A DNA stretch of 64,000 nucleotides from Pyropia haitanensis (GCA_008729055.1 SDUX01000005.1:2302875-2366874); one strand, 5' to 3'. Shown: positions 1 through 11,843, counted from the first letter of the stretch. Notes: generated by a model from the letters alone, not told the origin. A program made the numbers and translations.

Positions 1-3000
1 GCGTCCACCCAGCAGCAGTACTACCGATGGATTCTGACGCGCAACTTTTCCAAGCTGAACGCTGCTGCCAAGAGCGGCGGCCGCAGCATCGGCAGCGCGA
101 CCTCTCTTCTCAACATTGTCATGGAGCTGAAGAAGTGCTGCAACCACCCGTATCTATTTGACGGCGTGGAGGACAGCAACGCCACTGATGCCATGACGGC
201 CCTGATTCGTGCGTCGGGCAAGATGATTCTGCTGGACAAGCTGCTGCTGCGCTTGCGTGACGCGGGCCACCGGGTGCTGATATTTTCTCAGATGGTGCGG
301 ATGTTGGACATCTTGCAGGACTACTGCCGTATGCGGGGATTTGCATGCCAGCGGCTGGATGGGTCTATGCCCAATGACTTGCGGCAACGGGCGGTGGACC
401 ACTACAATGCTCCTGGCTCGAACGATTTTGCGTTTCTCCTCTCCACCCGGGCAGGTGGGCTGGGTATCAACTTGGCGACGGCGGATACGGTTATTATTTT
501 TGACAGTGACTGGAACCCGCAGAACGACCTCCAAGCCGAGTCCCGGGCGCATCGCATTGGACAGACGCGGGACGTCAAGGTGTTCCGCCTCCTCTCGCGG
601 GACACGGTGGAGGAGGACATCCTGGAGCGTGCCAAGCGGAAGCGCGTCCTTGAGCACCTCGTCATCCATGGCGTCGAGCGGGGGGAGGGCGAAGCGTCGG
701 CGGCAGTGCCAAAGCCGGCAGCGTTTCGGAAGGAGGAGCTGTCAGCCATTTTGCGGTTTGGCGCCGAACAGCTGTTCAAGTCCGGTGCGGTCGACGGGGT
801 GGCGGCGCCACCAGGCTCGGCTGGTGCTTCCGATGGCACCCCTGCGGGGCATGCTCTCCCGGGACCGGCAGCAGCAGGAGGCGAGAAGCCCCTGGAGATG
901 GACGACATTGACGAGGTGTTGCAACGCACGCCCGCAGAGGATGACGCTGCGGATGGTGCGGGCGGTGGTACCATGGGGGACTCGCTGCTCAACGCGTTTA
1001 AGTGGGCGGACTTTGCAACGACCGAGGAGCCGGACGAGGAGGCAGCGGCCGCCGAGGCCAAGTCCAAGAAGGCTAAGGACAAGGCACGGATAGCGGCAGA
1101 ATCTGCGGCGTCGCGTCTGACGGCGCTCGAGTCGTCACAAAAAGCGGCCAAGTTGGATATGGAGAAGCGCGAGGCCGCCGACCGGGAGATGCTTGGCAAG
1201 GAAGGGGACAACGAGTTTTGGGGTCGCGTCATCCCCCGGGACCTGCAAGAAGACCTGGTCGCGTCCCAGCTCTATCTGGCCCCACGCTCCCGCAAACGAG
1301 TCAAGCACTACGCGAAGGACCATGGATCGGACGACGAGGAGGGCTCGGACAGCGACGGCGAGGTGGCAGACGACGGCGATGTTGGCGACTCCAAGCGTCG
1401 TGGAGGTAGTGGCGGCGTTGGAGGCAAAGCCGCCGCCGCCCGCGGTCGTGGGAAAGGCCGCAAGTTGGGGGCCAAGGGCAGCGGTGTGGGGAGTGGTGCG
1501 AAGCCGCCTCGTGGCGGCAAGGGTGGCAAACGCGGTGCTGCCGGTCGATCCCGGGGGGATGTGTCTGACCAGGGCGACGAGGAGCTGACGCAGGAGCGGC
1601 GGTTAGTGCCCGACCTGACCGCCAAGGAGGTGCGGGCGCTGGTCAAGTCGCTGCGCAAGTTTGGGGTGGCTTCTCGTGCCGAAGCGGTGGTGGCTGATGC
1701 GGGCCTGATTGACCGTGTTTCGGTTGATGACGCGAGAAGATTGCTTGAGTCGGTTCTGGCGCGTGCGCACCGCGCCGTGGACGCCCACGGCCAAACAGAT
1801 TCCATGGCTGACACGGACGAGCTGGGCGTGGCCAACGGTGGGCCCCTTTCGGCCAAGTCGACCAAGGCGCTCCAGGCTGTCGCGCCGGGCACTAAGCGGG
1901 CCCGTGCGGCGTCGGGGGCGACGCCGACAATCGTCGTGGGAAGGGAGGTCATGAACGCGTCAGAGATGGTGACCCGGGAGGCGGAACTCGCCGCCCTGGC
2001 GACCGCCGTTGGCGGCTACCCCTCCGAGACTCAGTTCCGCTTGCGGGCTGCGGCCAAGCCACCGGCGTATGGGGTCAAGTGGACGACTGTCAATGACGCA
2101 ATGCTGCTTGTAGGCATCCTCCGCCACGGCATGGGCAACTGGAAGCTGATCGCGACGGACTTGGACCTCGGTCTCGACACCAAGCTGTCCACCCCAGGCT
2201 CGCCAGTGGTGGGCGCGCCCGACACACCCAAAGTCGTTCGCCGTGCTCTCACGTTGCTGCGGTCCGTCTCGGCTTCGGTCGCTGCCAGCAGCCGGGCGGC
2301 AGCGCGAGCGGCGGCGGGGAAGAGCAAGGCCGCCGCTGCGGCGCGCAAGCGGGCGGCCGCCCAGCAGAAAGCCGCTGCTGCGGCAGCCGCCTCTCGGTCA
2401 GCGATTGGGAGCAAGCGTGCCAGCGGAAAAGGCCGCGGCAAGGCCGCTAGCTTGGAGGCGGCGCATCCTGCGAGGCCTGGCAAGTTCAAGGGCGACCGCA
2501 AAGCCAAGACGGTTCGCGGCACGCGGGCGCCTAGCCCAGACTGCTATGACGACGAAGAGGCAGCGAGTGCTGGGGCGGCGGGGGCCCATGCTGGTGACGG
2601 CGCATCTCGCAAGAGCGCTGCCATGGCGCGTACACAAGGGTCGCCGCCTCCCTCTGCTGGTTCCGACTCAGAAGGCTCTGCCGAGGAGAGTCCGGAGGAG
2701 GGAGAGGTAACCACCCGCCGGCCGGCGCCCGCTGTTGCCGAGACCCCTGTGAGCGCAGCGCCCGCCAAGCACGATGGTGGCGACGCCAGTGACTCGCGCT
2801 CCCAGTGCCTGTCCATGTCTTCGGCGGGGAAGAGCGCGAGCGTCAAGACACGCGCACGGGCGGCGTTTGGGCAGTCTCACTCGCTCAAGACAATGAGAGA
2901 GCTCAAACACCTGTCCGACGCGGGCTCGAACGTGAGCATGGACAAGCAAGAGCGATTGACGCGCACCAAGGCCTGTCTGGTGCAGTTGGGCGACGACATT

Positions 3001-4599
3001 GTCGCGGCTGGGATTGCGGCCGACTCGGGCACCGCGTTGGAGTTGTGGTGTTTTCTCGCCAACAAGTGCCACACGGCTCTTGCTGGCGAGCGCCTCCAGT
3101 CCCTGTATTGCAAGCTCAAGGCTTCCTATCCACGGGATGGCTCTCGGGGGCAGCGTGCTGCATCTGCTCCAGTTGCCTCGCTAGCCAAGGCCCCGGCGTC
3201 GTCGGCGCGGCGGAGCGCCAGTCGAGAACCGTCAGCCAAGCGTCGGGCCGCACCCTCCGTGTCCCCGTCGTCTCCGTCACCCGGCTCTCGTCGGCCGCTG
3301 GTGCCGAGCAAACGGCGTCGGCCTGGCTCCGATGCGGCGAGGAAGGCAGTTCTCCCCGTTTCGGCGCCCGATTCTGACGACGCGGCCACGGCGGCTCGTT
3401 TAAGGGGGCGGTCTTCCCCGTCTGCCGTCGTGGACTCACCCCCGCCCAAGCGCGTGGCGGTCGAGCGCAGCATGGACGCATTGGACCTGGAGCGAGCTAC
3501 ACAAGCGGACCTGGCGCCTCGTCGGGAGCGGCGGCGGTCCGCCTCGCCGGCTCGGTCCGGTCGCTCGCCGCGGTCGCGCTCCCCTACCCACTTGTCGTCA
3601 CCGTCTGGCTCGCCTCACCCCAAGGCAGACGCAGCCAATGGTGACGGCCCGACACACAGCGCTGCGAGTGGCAGCGGCAGCGGCAGCGACAGCAGCAGCG
3701 ACAGTAGGGCAAACAGCGGGGGTGGCGGTGGCAGCGGTGCCGCAAGCCCCCGTGGCGCTGTCAACGGTGGCGGTGGTGTCGGCGTCGGCGGTGGCGGTAC
3801 GGCAAGCGCTGCCGCGACGGTTGCCTCTTGTGAGCGGCGCTCACTCCGGCGGGAGGAGCGGAGTTCTGTCCCCAGGGACGGCGGGCGCGAGCGGTCAGTG
3901 AGCCCCGACGGCCGACGGCCGCGCTCACGTGGTGGCGACCGCGGCGGTGACCGTGGTGGCGGCGGTTCGGGCGGCCGCGATCATGACCGCGACCGGGAAC
4001 GCCGCTACCGTAGCCGTGACGGCAGCCGTGATGTGCGTGAGCGTGGCAGTGTCCGCGACCATGGCGAGCGGGACCGCCGCGGCCACGGTCGTAGTGACCG
4101 TGACGGCGGGCGGGAGCGCGACCGCGAACGCGGCAGTGGCGGCCGGGAGCGGACGCGGGAACGCGACCGTGACCGGCCGCCACGGGACGCCCGCACCGGC
4201 GGTGGCACGCCTGGTGGCGGTGGCGTCGGCGGTGCTGGCAGCTCGTCCCGCCGCCGAGACGATCGCGACGGCCACACGTCGGCGCGCGAAGGTGGCGGCC
4301 GCAGCCGCGGCGATTGGGACCGCGACGCGGAGCGCTTGCGCGAGCGGGACCGCTTTCGCCGCGACGGCGACCGTGGGCGTGGCGACCGCGACCGTCACCG
4401 CGATGGCCGCGCCAAGCGGGACCACCGGTCGGCCGACGGGCGGGCGCGGGAGCCGCCGCGGGGCAAGCGGCCGGACGAGGCGGACCGCCACCGAGGGCGG
4501 GAGCGGGAGCGGGAGCGCGGGGGCGGCGGGCGCTTCCATGATGGCCGGGAGCGCGACCGGGGGCGCTCCTACGGCTCAGGTGGTGGACCCTACTTCTGA
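1..4599 (+). CDS. CHD1: CHD1-type SNF2 chromatin remodeller, C-terminal part (5' end outside window)
   Basis: ATP-dependent nucleosome remodelling/spacing factor acting in the nucleus. The frame is open from base 1, so the gene begins upstream. The first codons give the SNF2 linker ending [10 protein letters not shown], then the helicase C-terminal lobe with VLIFSQM (about 280), [11 protein letters not shown] (about 445) and the motif VI region [16 protein letters not shown] (about 547-595). Downstream are SANT/SLIDE-like DNA-binding segments ([16 protein letters not shown] near 1585; [14 protein letters not shown] near 2070) and a CHD1 helical C-terminal (DUF4208/CHCT) domain near 2935-3120 ([28 protein letters not shown]). 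That order is diagnostic of CHD1 rather than ISWI. The last roughly 250 codons are an unusual Arg-Asp/Arg-Glu/Arg-Ser-rich, Gly-rich tail. Chromodomains and ATPase lobe 1 must lie upstream of the window. Stop TGA at 4597-4599. Confidence 0.95.
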   Translation, partial: ASTQQQYYRWILTRNFSKLNAAAKSGGRSIGSATSLLNIVMELKKCCNHPYLFDGVEDSNATDAMTALIRASGKMILLDKLLLRLRDAGHRVLIFSQMVRMLDILQDYCRMRGFACQRLDGSMPNDLRQRAVDHYNAPGSNDFAFLLSTRAGGLGINLATADTVIIFDSDWNPQNDLQAESRAHRIGQTRDVKVFRLLSRDTVEEDILERAKRKRVLEHLVIHGVERGEGEASAAVPKPAAFRKEELSAILRFGAEQLFKSGAVDGVAAPPGSAGASDGTPAGHALPGPAAAGGEKPLEMDDIDEVLQRTPAEDDAADGAGGGTMGDSLLNAFKWADFATTEEPDEEAAAAEAKSKKAKDKARIAAESAASRLTALESSQKAAKLDMEKREAADREMLGKEGDNEFWGRVIPRDLQEDLVASQLYLAPRSRKRVKHYAKDHGSDDEEGSDSDGEVADDGDVGDSKRRGGSGGVGGKAAAARGRGKGRKLGAKGSGVGSGAKPPRGGKGGKRGAAGRSRGDVSDQGDEELTQERRLVPDLTAKEVRALVKSLRKFGVASRAEAVVADAGLIDRVSVDDARRLLESVLARAHRAVDAHGQTDSMADTDELGVANGGPLSAKSTKALQAVAPGTKRARAASGATPTIVVGREVMNASEMVTREAELAALATAVGGYPSETQFRLRAAAKPPAYGVKWTTVNDAMLLVGILRHGMGNWKLIATDLDLGLDTKLSTPGSPVVGAPDTPKVVRRALTLLRSVSASVAASSRAAARAAAGKSKAAAAARKRAAAQQKAAAAAAASRSAIGSKRASGKGRGKAASLEAAHPARPGKFKGDRKAKTVRGTRAPSPDCYDDEEAASAGAAGAHAGDGASRKSAAMARTQGSPPPSAGSDSEGSAEESPEEGEVTTRRPAPAVAETPVSAAPAKHDGGDASDSRSQCLSMSSAGKSASVKTRARAAFGQSHSLKTMRELKHLSDAGSNVSMDKQERLTRTKACLVQLGDDIVAAGIAADSGTALELWCFLANKCHTALAGERLQSLYCKLKASYPRDGSRGQRAASAPVASLAKAPASSARRSASREPSAKRRAAPSVSPSSPSPGSRRPLVPSKRRRPGSDAARKAVLPVSAPDSDDAATAARLRGRSSPSAVVDSPPPKRVAVERSMDALDLERATQADLAPRRERRRSASPARSGRSPRSRSPTHLSSPSGSPHPKADAANGDGPTHSAASGSGSGSDSSSDSRANSGGGGGSGAASPRGAVNGGGGVGVGGGGTASAAATVASCERRSLRREERSSVPRDGGRERSVSPDGRRPRSRGGDRGGDRGGGGSGGRDHDRDRERRYRSRDGSRDVRERGSVRDHGERDRRGHGRSDRDGGRERDRERGSGGRERTRERDRDRPPRDARTGGGTPGGGGVGGAGSSSRRRDDRDGHTSAREGGGRSRGDWDRDAERLRERDRFRRDGDRGRGDRDRHRDGRAKRDHRSADGRAREPPRGKRPDEADRHRGRERERERGGGGRFHDGRERDRGRSYGSGGGPYF

Positions 4600-5575
4600 C
4601 CTGCACGGAGGGCAAGGGTGCTGTCCGCGCTTTGTTTTTTGCGGAGGTTGGACAAGCGCGGGACTGAGGGGCTCCACGTTGCGGTGGTCGTGGGGTGTCT
4701 TGTCTGCTGGTTTTGCTTTCTGTTTTTCCGTCTCTTTTTCCCCTCTCCCTTGACTCGCTCATGAACCGCCGCTGATTTTCAACATGCTGCTGGCCGGTCG
4801 CTGGGGCGGGCTGGCTGACTCCACCTGCTCCCCTCCTTAAATTTCCCTTCCCTTTCAGCATGTGCCTGTGCCTGTGCCTGCCTGTGGCCTGCTGATTCGT
4901 GCTCTTTTCTGCGGCCGCCGCCACCAGGAGGAGCGCCGTCAGCGACGTCGGGGGCGCTGGTAGCGCGGCCTCGAGGTGCGGCGACGTTCAGCCGTGGGGT
5001 AGCCAAGGGGTGGCGTCTGTCGTTTTGGACGTCGTGCCGCGGACACCCAGGTGGCGGCGTCGTCCGCGCGTGTCGCTCAGACGCCACATCGGGGTTGCGG
5101 GACCTGACCTCCTTTGTAACCAGTCTGCCCTTTGCTTGATTGTCCCCACAGTGCGGTGGCGCCCACGACTGTGGTCGTGGCCTCGGCAGGAGCGGGAAGA
5201 GCGTAGGAGGTGCATCCCGCAGAGCTCGTAGAGGTCTGTCGAGCGTGTTTGTTGGCCTCACTTAGTGGTCCCGGGCGTCGTTACGTAATAAACATTGCAG
5301 TTCCCCGAACTTAGTCTCATCGCGACAACCACGAGAACAAACAGTAGGTGACCAATGGGATGCCTCAGATGACGAGTCACTGACCAATGACTGCTCCGCA
5401 TGAGCAGTCATTGTCGCGCAAACAGTGGGACTTGAGACTTTATCGAGACTTCTGAGCTCATCAAAAAGGGAACAGGCACTTGTTCCAACATGGGCAGCCC
5501 GTCTCAACTGGATTGATTGCATGAGATCGGGGAAGAACGAGGAAGAACACGGAAGCGGCATCCACTGAGGCGTAG
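4600..5575. other. CHD1 3' flank / intergenic
   Basis: Contains the pyrimidine-rich 3' flank of CHD1 and no recognisable gene. An AATAAA hexamer lies at 5287-5292 on the plus strand and could serve polyadenylation, although it is about 690 nt past the stop. Base composition drops toward A/T after 5280. Confidence 0.5.
5385..5413. repeat. 12-bp perfect inverted repeat (hairpin)
   Basis: Arms CAATGACTGCTC (5385-5396) and GAGCAGTCATTG (5402-5413) are exactly complementary, separated by a 5-nt loop CGCAT. It lies in the A/T-richer intergenic sequence after CHD1. It could be an RNA hairpin, a protein-binding palindrome or a transposon remnant; nothing in the sequence decides between these. Confidence 0.7.
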
Positions 5576-5761
5576 ATGCCGGACCCAGGCGGCCCTCGGC
5601 ACGTGGTGGTAATACTCCGCCTTGAGGTGTGCGGCTCCACTGCGGTGCTGGCGCTGGTAAACGAGCAGCTGCTGTCTCAGCGGAAGAGCCAGGACCCGGC
5701 GCTGGTGCAGGTCGCCAAGACTGCCGAGGGCTTTGAATACCTGTTCCGTCCCGGCCTCTGA
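5576..5761 (+). CDS. short unassigned ORF
   Basis: A 61-codon ATG-to-TGA frame with fairly balanced composition (segments HVVVILRLEVCGSTAV and TAEGFEYLFRPG). I do not recognise a family. It might be a terminal exon of an unassigned gene or chance; support is only its composition, which differs from the homopolymeric ORFs around it. Confidence 0.2.
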   Translation: MPDPGGPRHVVVILRLEVCGSTAVLALVNEQLLSQRKSQDPALVQVAKTAEGFEYLFRPGL

Positions 5762-6417
5762 TTGGGTCTACTCCGACGTTCGATGATCGTCGCGGCGAAG
5801 GACATTTCCGCAAAGGGCCGCGCAAGAATGACAGACTTGCGGAAAAAGCAGACTTCTCAAAGAAATCTTGCTTGTCGCGCAGACTGGCTTGCGTGAAAGC
5901 AAGCCCGCAAGAGGCCCCACAACCGAAAAAGCAGGTTTTTTTTTGAGACGGTGGAGTAGGCACTCTGCCGCGGCAGCGACGGGCAACCACCCCACCGCGC
6001 GGGAACTGGGACAGGGGGGAAAGCGTCAAGACACTGCTCTTGGGTGGCGGACACGCAGGCGACCACAGCGGCACGAACGGCGGCGATTAAGACGCCCACG
6101 ACGGCAGTGACATGCGTGGGCCTGGCGGCCGCGCTCTCATCGCCCGCACGCGCAAACCCTAGCTTTGCCAATCCGCGCCCGCCGTGGCATCGGCGACTGT
6201 ATTGACCGCTCCCTGCTGACAAGGTCCGCGCGTCCCGTTGTGGGTTGTCGGCGCCACACCACCGCCACCGCGGCCATCTGCCGACCTGGCCGCCGCCGCC
6301 GCCGCGCAGGGAAGGAAAACAGGGGGTGGCGCAGAGGTCGGCGGCGGCGGCGGCAGCGGCAGTGACGGCGGTAGCAGCAATGGCGACCTCGGCCACGGCG
6401 CGAAAAGAGCGCAGAAG
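5762..6417. other. unassigned sequence with short inverted repeats
   Basis: No gene can be named. TTTCCGCAA (5805-5813) and TTGCGGAAA (5837-5845) form a 9-bp inverted repeat, and GCTTGC/GCAAGC a smaller one near 5890. A minus-strand frame at 5857-6396 opens with an Ala-rich stretch and a hydrophobic stretch, but shows no family signature. Confidence 0.3.
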
Positions 6418-6783
6418 TTACGTCAGCGAGGTCTGCGGTCGGCTCATCGGCCGCCGCCAGCAGGCTGCCAGTCGACGGCCACGCCGCGCCGCGGCACAGG
6501 CGGGGTACAGCGTGAGCGAGCCGGCCGGCGCCGCGACGCCGGGCAGGCGGATGTGACCAACGATGCGCAACAGCCGGTCGTCGTCATCGTCGGGGCCCGC
6601 CGCGAGGCGGACCGTCGCCCCGTCCGTCCGGCGCAGCACCCGCCACGTCGACCGCAGCACGTCGTGGTGGTGGTCCAGCTCGTCCTCGCTGAATTCCTCC
6701 CCCTCTTCACCGTCACTGACGTCGTCACGCTCTAGGTCGTCCCCAGCCGCGTCGCCAGCGGCCGTGTCAGCGCCCACGGCGGC
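6418..6783 (-). CDS. unassigned acidic exon-like segment
   Basis: The minus-strand frame reads an Asp/Glu/His-rich stretch (DGEEGEEFSEDELDHHHD) followed by mixed sequence (WRVLRRTDGATVRL, RIVGHIRLPGVAAP). The opposite strand gives only the Ser-rich complement, so minus is the more natural reading. A TAG at 6784-6786 bounds the frame upstream, so the start is unknown; if real, it is probably an internal or last exon. No family recognised. Confidence 0.3.
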   Translation of the reverse strand, partial: AAVGADTAAGDAAGDDLERDDVSDGEEGEEFSEDELDHHHDVLRSTWRVLRRTDGATVRLAAGPDDDDDRLLRIVGHIRLPGVAAPAGSLTLYPACAAARRGRRLAACWRRPMSRPQTSLT

Positions 6784-8070
6784 CTACGTCTCGGCCGCCG
6801 CCGCCGCGCCGCGAACCACCGCCGCGACGCCCGCCACCGCCGCGCCGCCGTGGGCCACCGCCACGCCGTCGACAGCCACGGCCGGCACGCTGCCGTTGCC
6901 CCCCCCGCCGCGCCCGCCAGACGCGGACGGCGCGCCAGCGACGCGGCTCGCATCGGCCGCCGCGGCCGACGCCGCGCCGGCGGCGGCCGGGGAGCGGGCG
7001 ACCGACGGCGCGGCCAAACCGCCGCTGGCCGCCGCCGTGGCGTCAGCGTCGTGGGGCACCATCAGAGGCCGCGGTGGGGTATGGGCAGGCACCGGCACTG
7101 GCACTGGCTGTCGTCTGGCTGGCAGGCGGGCCCTACTCGTCGGTGGAGGTAGGACGGGCGGGGTGCGTGTTACACGTGCGGGGCGGGGGGGGGGGGCGGG
7201 CGTGATGGCGCAGGTCGCACCGATGCCAGCTGTGGGACTGGTACACGGCCGTTGAGCCCGCAACCGGTTGTGGACAGTCACGCGACGGTCTTTTCCGGTT
7301 ATGCACGCCCACCCCTTCAAATTCAAATCGGGGATCCACCTCCCGTATCCGACGGGGCGACATACTCGAGCCAACTTGGTCGTCAAGCGGGCCGCCCCCA
7401 ACGTTCCCCGCGCCCACAAAATCCTCACAAAAAGCGCCCACATTCTTGGGCGCGCCACACGCTCGAATGGATGGTGGGACGCTCTCGCCACGGGAATGAC
7501 CACTGGCCACGCCCGTCGGTGCCAACTCCCCCCCGCCCCCGCGCGCTGCCCGCCGCCCGTTTGGCGCGCCAGGTCATACTCGCCCCCCGCAGCAGCGGCC
7601 GCGCCTGCCGGCCAAGGGTCATACACTGCCCGCCGGTGCGCCTCGTCCCTGCGGTGCGCGACCGCGGGTGCGCCTGGCGGGCGACCAACCCCCCCCCCGC
7701 GCCGCATCCGCCGCGCGGCCCGGGACACGCCCCGCCCCCCCACCGCCGCTACGCTCGCCCTCGACGCGTCACGGACGTCGCTGGGGGGGGGGGGGGGGCG
7801 TCGCCCGTCCCGGCGGGCGGGTGTCGGCGGCGTGGCGTCGTGGCCGCCCCCGACGCGCGCCCCACCACCGCCGCCGCCGCCGCCGCTACCGTCTGGGTGT
7901 CACGGGGGAGCGGGGTGTGGCCGCGGCGTGGTCGCCGCCGCCCCGCCGTCATCACCGCCGCCGCCTTCCCGTTCCGACCCCCTGCCGTGTGTGTGTGCGC
8001 GTGGCCGCCGCTTGCCGTCCGCCCCCCTGCGTCACCGTGCCCGTTCCGTCCAACCGCCGCCTCCCTTGTC
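6784..8070. other. GC-rich region without assignable gene
   Basis: Long open frames exist in several registers, but all are Ala/Pro/Arg compositional artefacts. The section 7255-7500 is less GC-rich and may hold the upstream region of the plus-strand gene that follows. No RNA gene or transposon signature seen. Confidence 0.4.
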
Positions 8071-8921
8071 ATGGAAGCACGGCTGCGCGCGGTGGGGGTG
8101 TCCCCCCCCGCCCTTACCGTCATCAGCCGGCTGGTCACCACCCCCTGGCGGTGGTCCTCCCCCCCCCCCCCCCCCCCCCCCCTTCCCCGCCGGCGGCGTC
8201 GTCCCCCTCCACGCCGCCCCCATCGCCGCCGCCACCGTCACTGGCGGGCCTGCCGGTGGTGCTCAAATGGTCGGCGCCCCACGGGCGGTTCCCGCTCTCC
8301 CTCCTCGTCTCGGACCTGACCATCGTCTACTGGGCGGCCGTGTCGCTCGCGGACGTGGCGCCGCAGCTGGCGGTACGTCCGCGGCGCGCCCCCTGGTTTC
8401 CTTGCATTGCCTGGGCGTGCGGGCGTGCGGGTGGGCGCGCCGCCGCCGCGCCGCAGCAGAGGGTGACCCGGCGCCGCCGCGGCGGCGGGGTTTCCCCGGG
8501 ATGCGTCGCGCCGACCGGTACTGACACAACACCTGCCTGTCGCTTCTGTCCCCCCCCCTGCCATTGTGCTGCTTGCCCTCTGTGGCGGTACCCCGCTTCC
8601 GCCTCGGTCCGTTGCCTACCTTGCTGGTCGGCGCTCCCCCCCCGCTACGCCTCCCCCCCCCCCCCACCACTCCCCTCCACCCCCCCCCCCCCCCCCTCGA
8701 CGCAGGCGCTGCAGGGCACCCCCCCCGTCGATGAGGCGGCCGCCCTCGCCACCCTCACCGCCCTCCTCGACACCGCCGCCGCCGCGGTCATCCCCCCCGC
8801 CGCCGCCACCACCCCCCCCCCACGCCGCCCACCACCACAGTGGCGCCGGCGGCGGTTGGGGTGGCGGCGGCCGCCGCCGGCGGCCGGCCACCGCCCCCAG
8901 GAGGGGCGTGGCTACACCTAA

Positions 8922-8954
<33 letters not shown>

Positions 8955-9706
8955 GGGCGGCCGCGGCGCGACCCGCGGCGGCGGCCGCACCGACCGGCGC
9001 GGCCGCCACCACCGCCGCCGCCGCCGCCACCGTCCGCGCCGGCCGCCGCGACGGCGGCGGCGGCGGCAACGGCGGTGGTGGCGGCGCGGATGGTGGCGGC
9101 GGTGGTGGCGGCGCGGACGGTGGCGGCGGCGGTGGCGGCGTGGACGGTGGCGGCGGCGGCGGCGGGCGGGGGTTGCGGCTGCGGGTGTCCCCCCTGGCGT
9201 CGGGCCCCCCCCTCCCCCCCCCCCTCACCGGCTGGACGGCCACGGCAGAGGCGGCCGCCCTCCGCGCGTCGGCGGCGCTGCTGCGGGACAACCTGGCGCT
9301 CCCCCTCCGCGCCGTCCTCGCCGCGACGGCCGCCCAAAAGGCCGCCCTCGCCGCCGCCCTCGTCGCCGCCACCACCCCGCCCACCCCACCGCCGCCCGTC
9401 GTGGCGCGCGTCGCCACCACCCCCACCCCCACCCCCACCCCCACCACCACCACCACCACCACCACCACCGCCGCCGCGGCCGCCACCGCCCACCCACGCG
9501 GCTGCTGCTGCCGCCGCCGCGGCGGCCACCGCGGCGCCGCGGTTCCATCGACGGCAGCAACGGCGGCGGCGGCGGCGGGTGTCCCCCCCTTTGACGCCCC
9601 CGCGTGGGAGGCGGCGTCGACCGCCCCGGCGGCCGCCGCCGCGGCGGCGCGGGCGCGCAGCGGCGGCTGGCGCCGCCGCCGCCGCGGCGGGGGGGGCCCC
9701 GCCGCC

Positions 9707-9741
<35 letters not shown>

Positions 9742-9967
9742 CGCGTGGGCGCCGCCGCTCGCCGCGGCGGCCGCCGCGGTGCGGGCGGCGCTCGCCGCGC
9801 CGCCGGCGGGGGATGGCGTGACGGCGGCGGCCGCACTGGTGGGGGCGGCGGCGGGGGGGGGGGGGGCGGCCGCCACCGTGGCGGCGGCTGCCGCCACTGG
9901 GGGGGGGGGGTCACCGCCTCGCCGGGGGGGGGGGTCACCGCCGCGGTGGGCGGCCTCGGCATCGCCA

Positions 9968-10022
<55 letters not shown>

Positions 10023-10185
10023 GCCGGTGCCATCGTCCCGGCCGGGCCGGTCGGGCACCCGCCGCCCGTCGGCCGCCACCGCGCCACCGCCGGCGCCCGC
10101 ACCCGCACCCGCGCCCGCACCGACGCCGCCGCCCGCACCAGCGGCGGCGGCCACCACCACCACCACCACCACCACCCCCACCGCC

Positions 10186-10232
<47 letters not shown>

Positions 10233-10448
10233 CTTCCGCGCCCTCTACGCCGTCGCCGCCGCGCCCGAGCGGTTCCCGCCGACGCTGCCTGGCGCGCCGC
10301 CGCTGGCGCCGGCCCGGGGCAAGAAGCGGCCGCGCGGCGTGGCGGGCGTGCCGCCGTCGCCGCCGTCGCCGGGGGGGGGGGGGGGGCGTTTGGGGCGTCT
10401 GCCAGGCGTGTCAAGCGGCTGCCGGTGCGGCGGCGGCTGTTTGGGTGA
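8071..10448 (+). CDS. probable XLF/NHEJ1-like non-homologous end-joining factor, low-complexity inserts
   Basis: XLF acts in the nucleus with Ku, XRCC4 and DNA ligase IV to join double-strand breaks. Blocks in the XLF order can be read on the plus strand: an N-terminal Trp motif (TTPWRW, 8137-8154) after an ATG at 8071; FPLSLLVSDLTIVYW (about 8289-8333), like the conserved LLVSDL strand of the head domain; a helical stretch (VDEAAALATLTALLDT, about 8727-8774); GLRLRV then a long helix (LRASAALLRDNLALPLRAV, about 9262-9318) matching the head-to-coiled-coil transition; PPFDAPAW (about 9582); FRALYAV (10234-10254); and a basic C-terminus RRVKRLPVRRRLFG (10404-10445) before TGA 10446-10448, resembling the X-type Ku-binding motif. 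Blocks lie in different frames separated by an intron and by G/C runs, with large Gly/Ala/Pro inserts. Homology is read by eye and each block is short. Confidence 0.55.
8373..8705 (+). other. probable intron in the XLF-like gene
   Basis: Donor GTACGT directly after CTG-GCG (exon ends 8372) and acceptor CGCAG (8701-8705) preceded by a long C-rich pyrimidine tract. The flanking exons are in the same frame (phase 0), and removing the 333 nt joins two XLF-like blocks. Because 333 is divisible by three and has no in-frame stop, the intron would also be translatable if retained. Confidence 0.55.
9967..10020. repeat. (CCG)n microsatellite
   Basis: Nearly pure CCG trinucleotide run inside the XLF-like locus, encoding a homopolymer (Pro, Arg or Ala depending on frame). 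A prime site for expansion, contraction and assembly error. Confidence 0.9.
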
Positions 10449-11532
10449 GGGGGGTGGGGGGGGGGGGGGGGGGTCGGGAGCGGACGGCGTTGTGGGCAGC
10501 AACGGGTGGGCGGCGGGAAGGGGGGGTGGGGGGGGGGCGCAAGGGGAGAGGGGAGGGGGGGGGGGTGCGGCGTGGGTGGTGGCCGGGGGGGTGATGCGGG
10601 GCGTGCCGAGGTGGGGGGGACGGGTGCGGGGGAGGGAGGGAGAGCGGGAGCGAGATGGAGGCGCCGGGGGGGTGGAGGGGTATGGGAGGAGAGGGGCGGA
10701 TGCGCCGGAACCGGCCGTTGCGACGGCGGCCGCCGGCGGCGGCGGCGGCGGCCGTCGGCGACGACGCCGGTTCGCGGGGGGGCCCGACCGCGTCGTGGGC
10801 AGACCGCGGTCCGGCCCCCTTTTGTACACTTTGTTCGTATCCAGCCGTGCGTGTTCCCGTGCCGCGCGCGCACCAAGAGCGACAGCTTGCTGAGATAGCC
10901 AAAGGTCGGTGGCACCCACGCGCGCGTGGCACGCACCGCACCGGTTTACTTTCCATGTCGCCATACGACGCGGCATTGGCGGCCAGCGGCCACGGCTGGC
11001 CGCGGCCGCCAGTCACCCCTCCCCGCCCCACACGCGCCGTCGAGGCAAGACCGCAACGCCTGCTCCCCACCCCCAAAGAGGTCACAGGCACCACCCCGCC
11101 ACGCGCGTCGACCCTTGCAACGGCGGCTGCGGTCCTCCTTGAACCCCCGCGCCTGTCACCTTCCCCCCCACCCTCCACGACCAAGCTGCACACGCAGCCC
11201 ACCAAACATAAAACGACTGTAGACCACACCACAGGCCAGCCCGTGAGGGCAGAGGTGGACCAAACACGCCCGCCAACGAAAAGCATCCCCAACACAACAG
11301 TACGCGACAGATCGAGCAGGAGAAAACAACCAAACGGTTAGCATGAGGTGCGAGCAAGGCTACCGCCGCCGCAGCGGCAGCAGCAACACGAGTCGCGGCG
11401 CCCGCGAACCGCGTGCCCGTCAACGGGACGCGCCAACGATCAGTCTTGAACGGTATCAGCACGACAGCGGGCCGGGCACGGAGCCCGACACGCCGTCCTC
11501 AGCCGGTAATTCCTTATTGTACAAGTAGCTCG
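10449..11532. other. G-run-rich then mixed intergenic sequence
   Basis: 10449-10690 is dominated by G homopolymers. The rest has ordinary composition but no recognisable coding, RNA or transposon feature. Confidence 0.4.
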
Positions 11533-11843
11533 TCATGTCGTTGGTGACAGGGGGAGGGGGGAGGAGGCGCCCAAGGGGAAGCGACAGCGCCGGGTGGGCG
11601 ACAGCGGGGCGGTCGGCAAGGACGCGACCCGCGGGGCGAGCCGGCGCCCACGACATACCTGGTAGACGTGTACGCAGTCGGGTGCGGAGGCAGGAACCGC
11701 GACGAGGACGGCGGGCCGGCGCCGCAAGAGCTGGCCCTGTGAGTATCGATGGCCGCCAGGAGAGGACGGACCAGCCAGTTTTGGATGCTCACGGCGTCGA
11801 CGACGGCGAGGTGATTGCCGTTGACAAGGGTGTGTCGCGCTGA
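11533..11843 (-). CDS. unassigned exon-like segments
   Basis: On the minus strand two stretches of ordinary protein composition are visible in different frames: LAVVDAVSIQNWLVRPLLAA, and RRPAVLVAVPASAPDCVHVY. The second ends at CAG|GTATGT, a good donor, and starts after an ACTCACAG acceptor-like sequence. They may be exons of a small spliced gene divergent from the valyl-tRNA synthetase gene. I cannot name a family. Confidence 0.25.

Noticed and set aside
6563..7255. Ser/Ala-rich plus-strand ORF
   Set aside because: Its Ser runs are the complement of an acidic minus-strand stretch with more natural composition.
11535..11843. 102-codon plus-strand ORF upstream of VARS
   Set aside because: Arg/Gly-rich. 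The opposite strand shows exon-like sequence with plausible splice sites.
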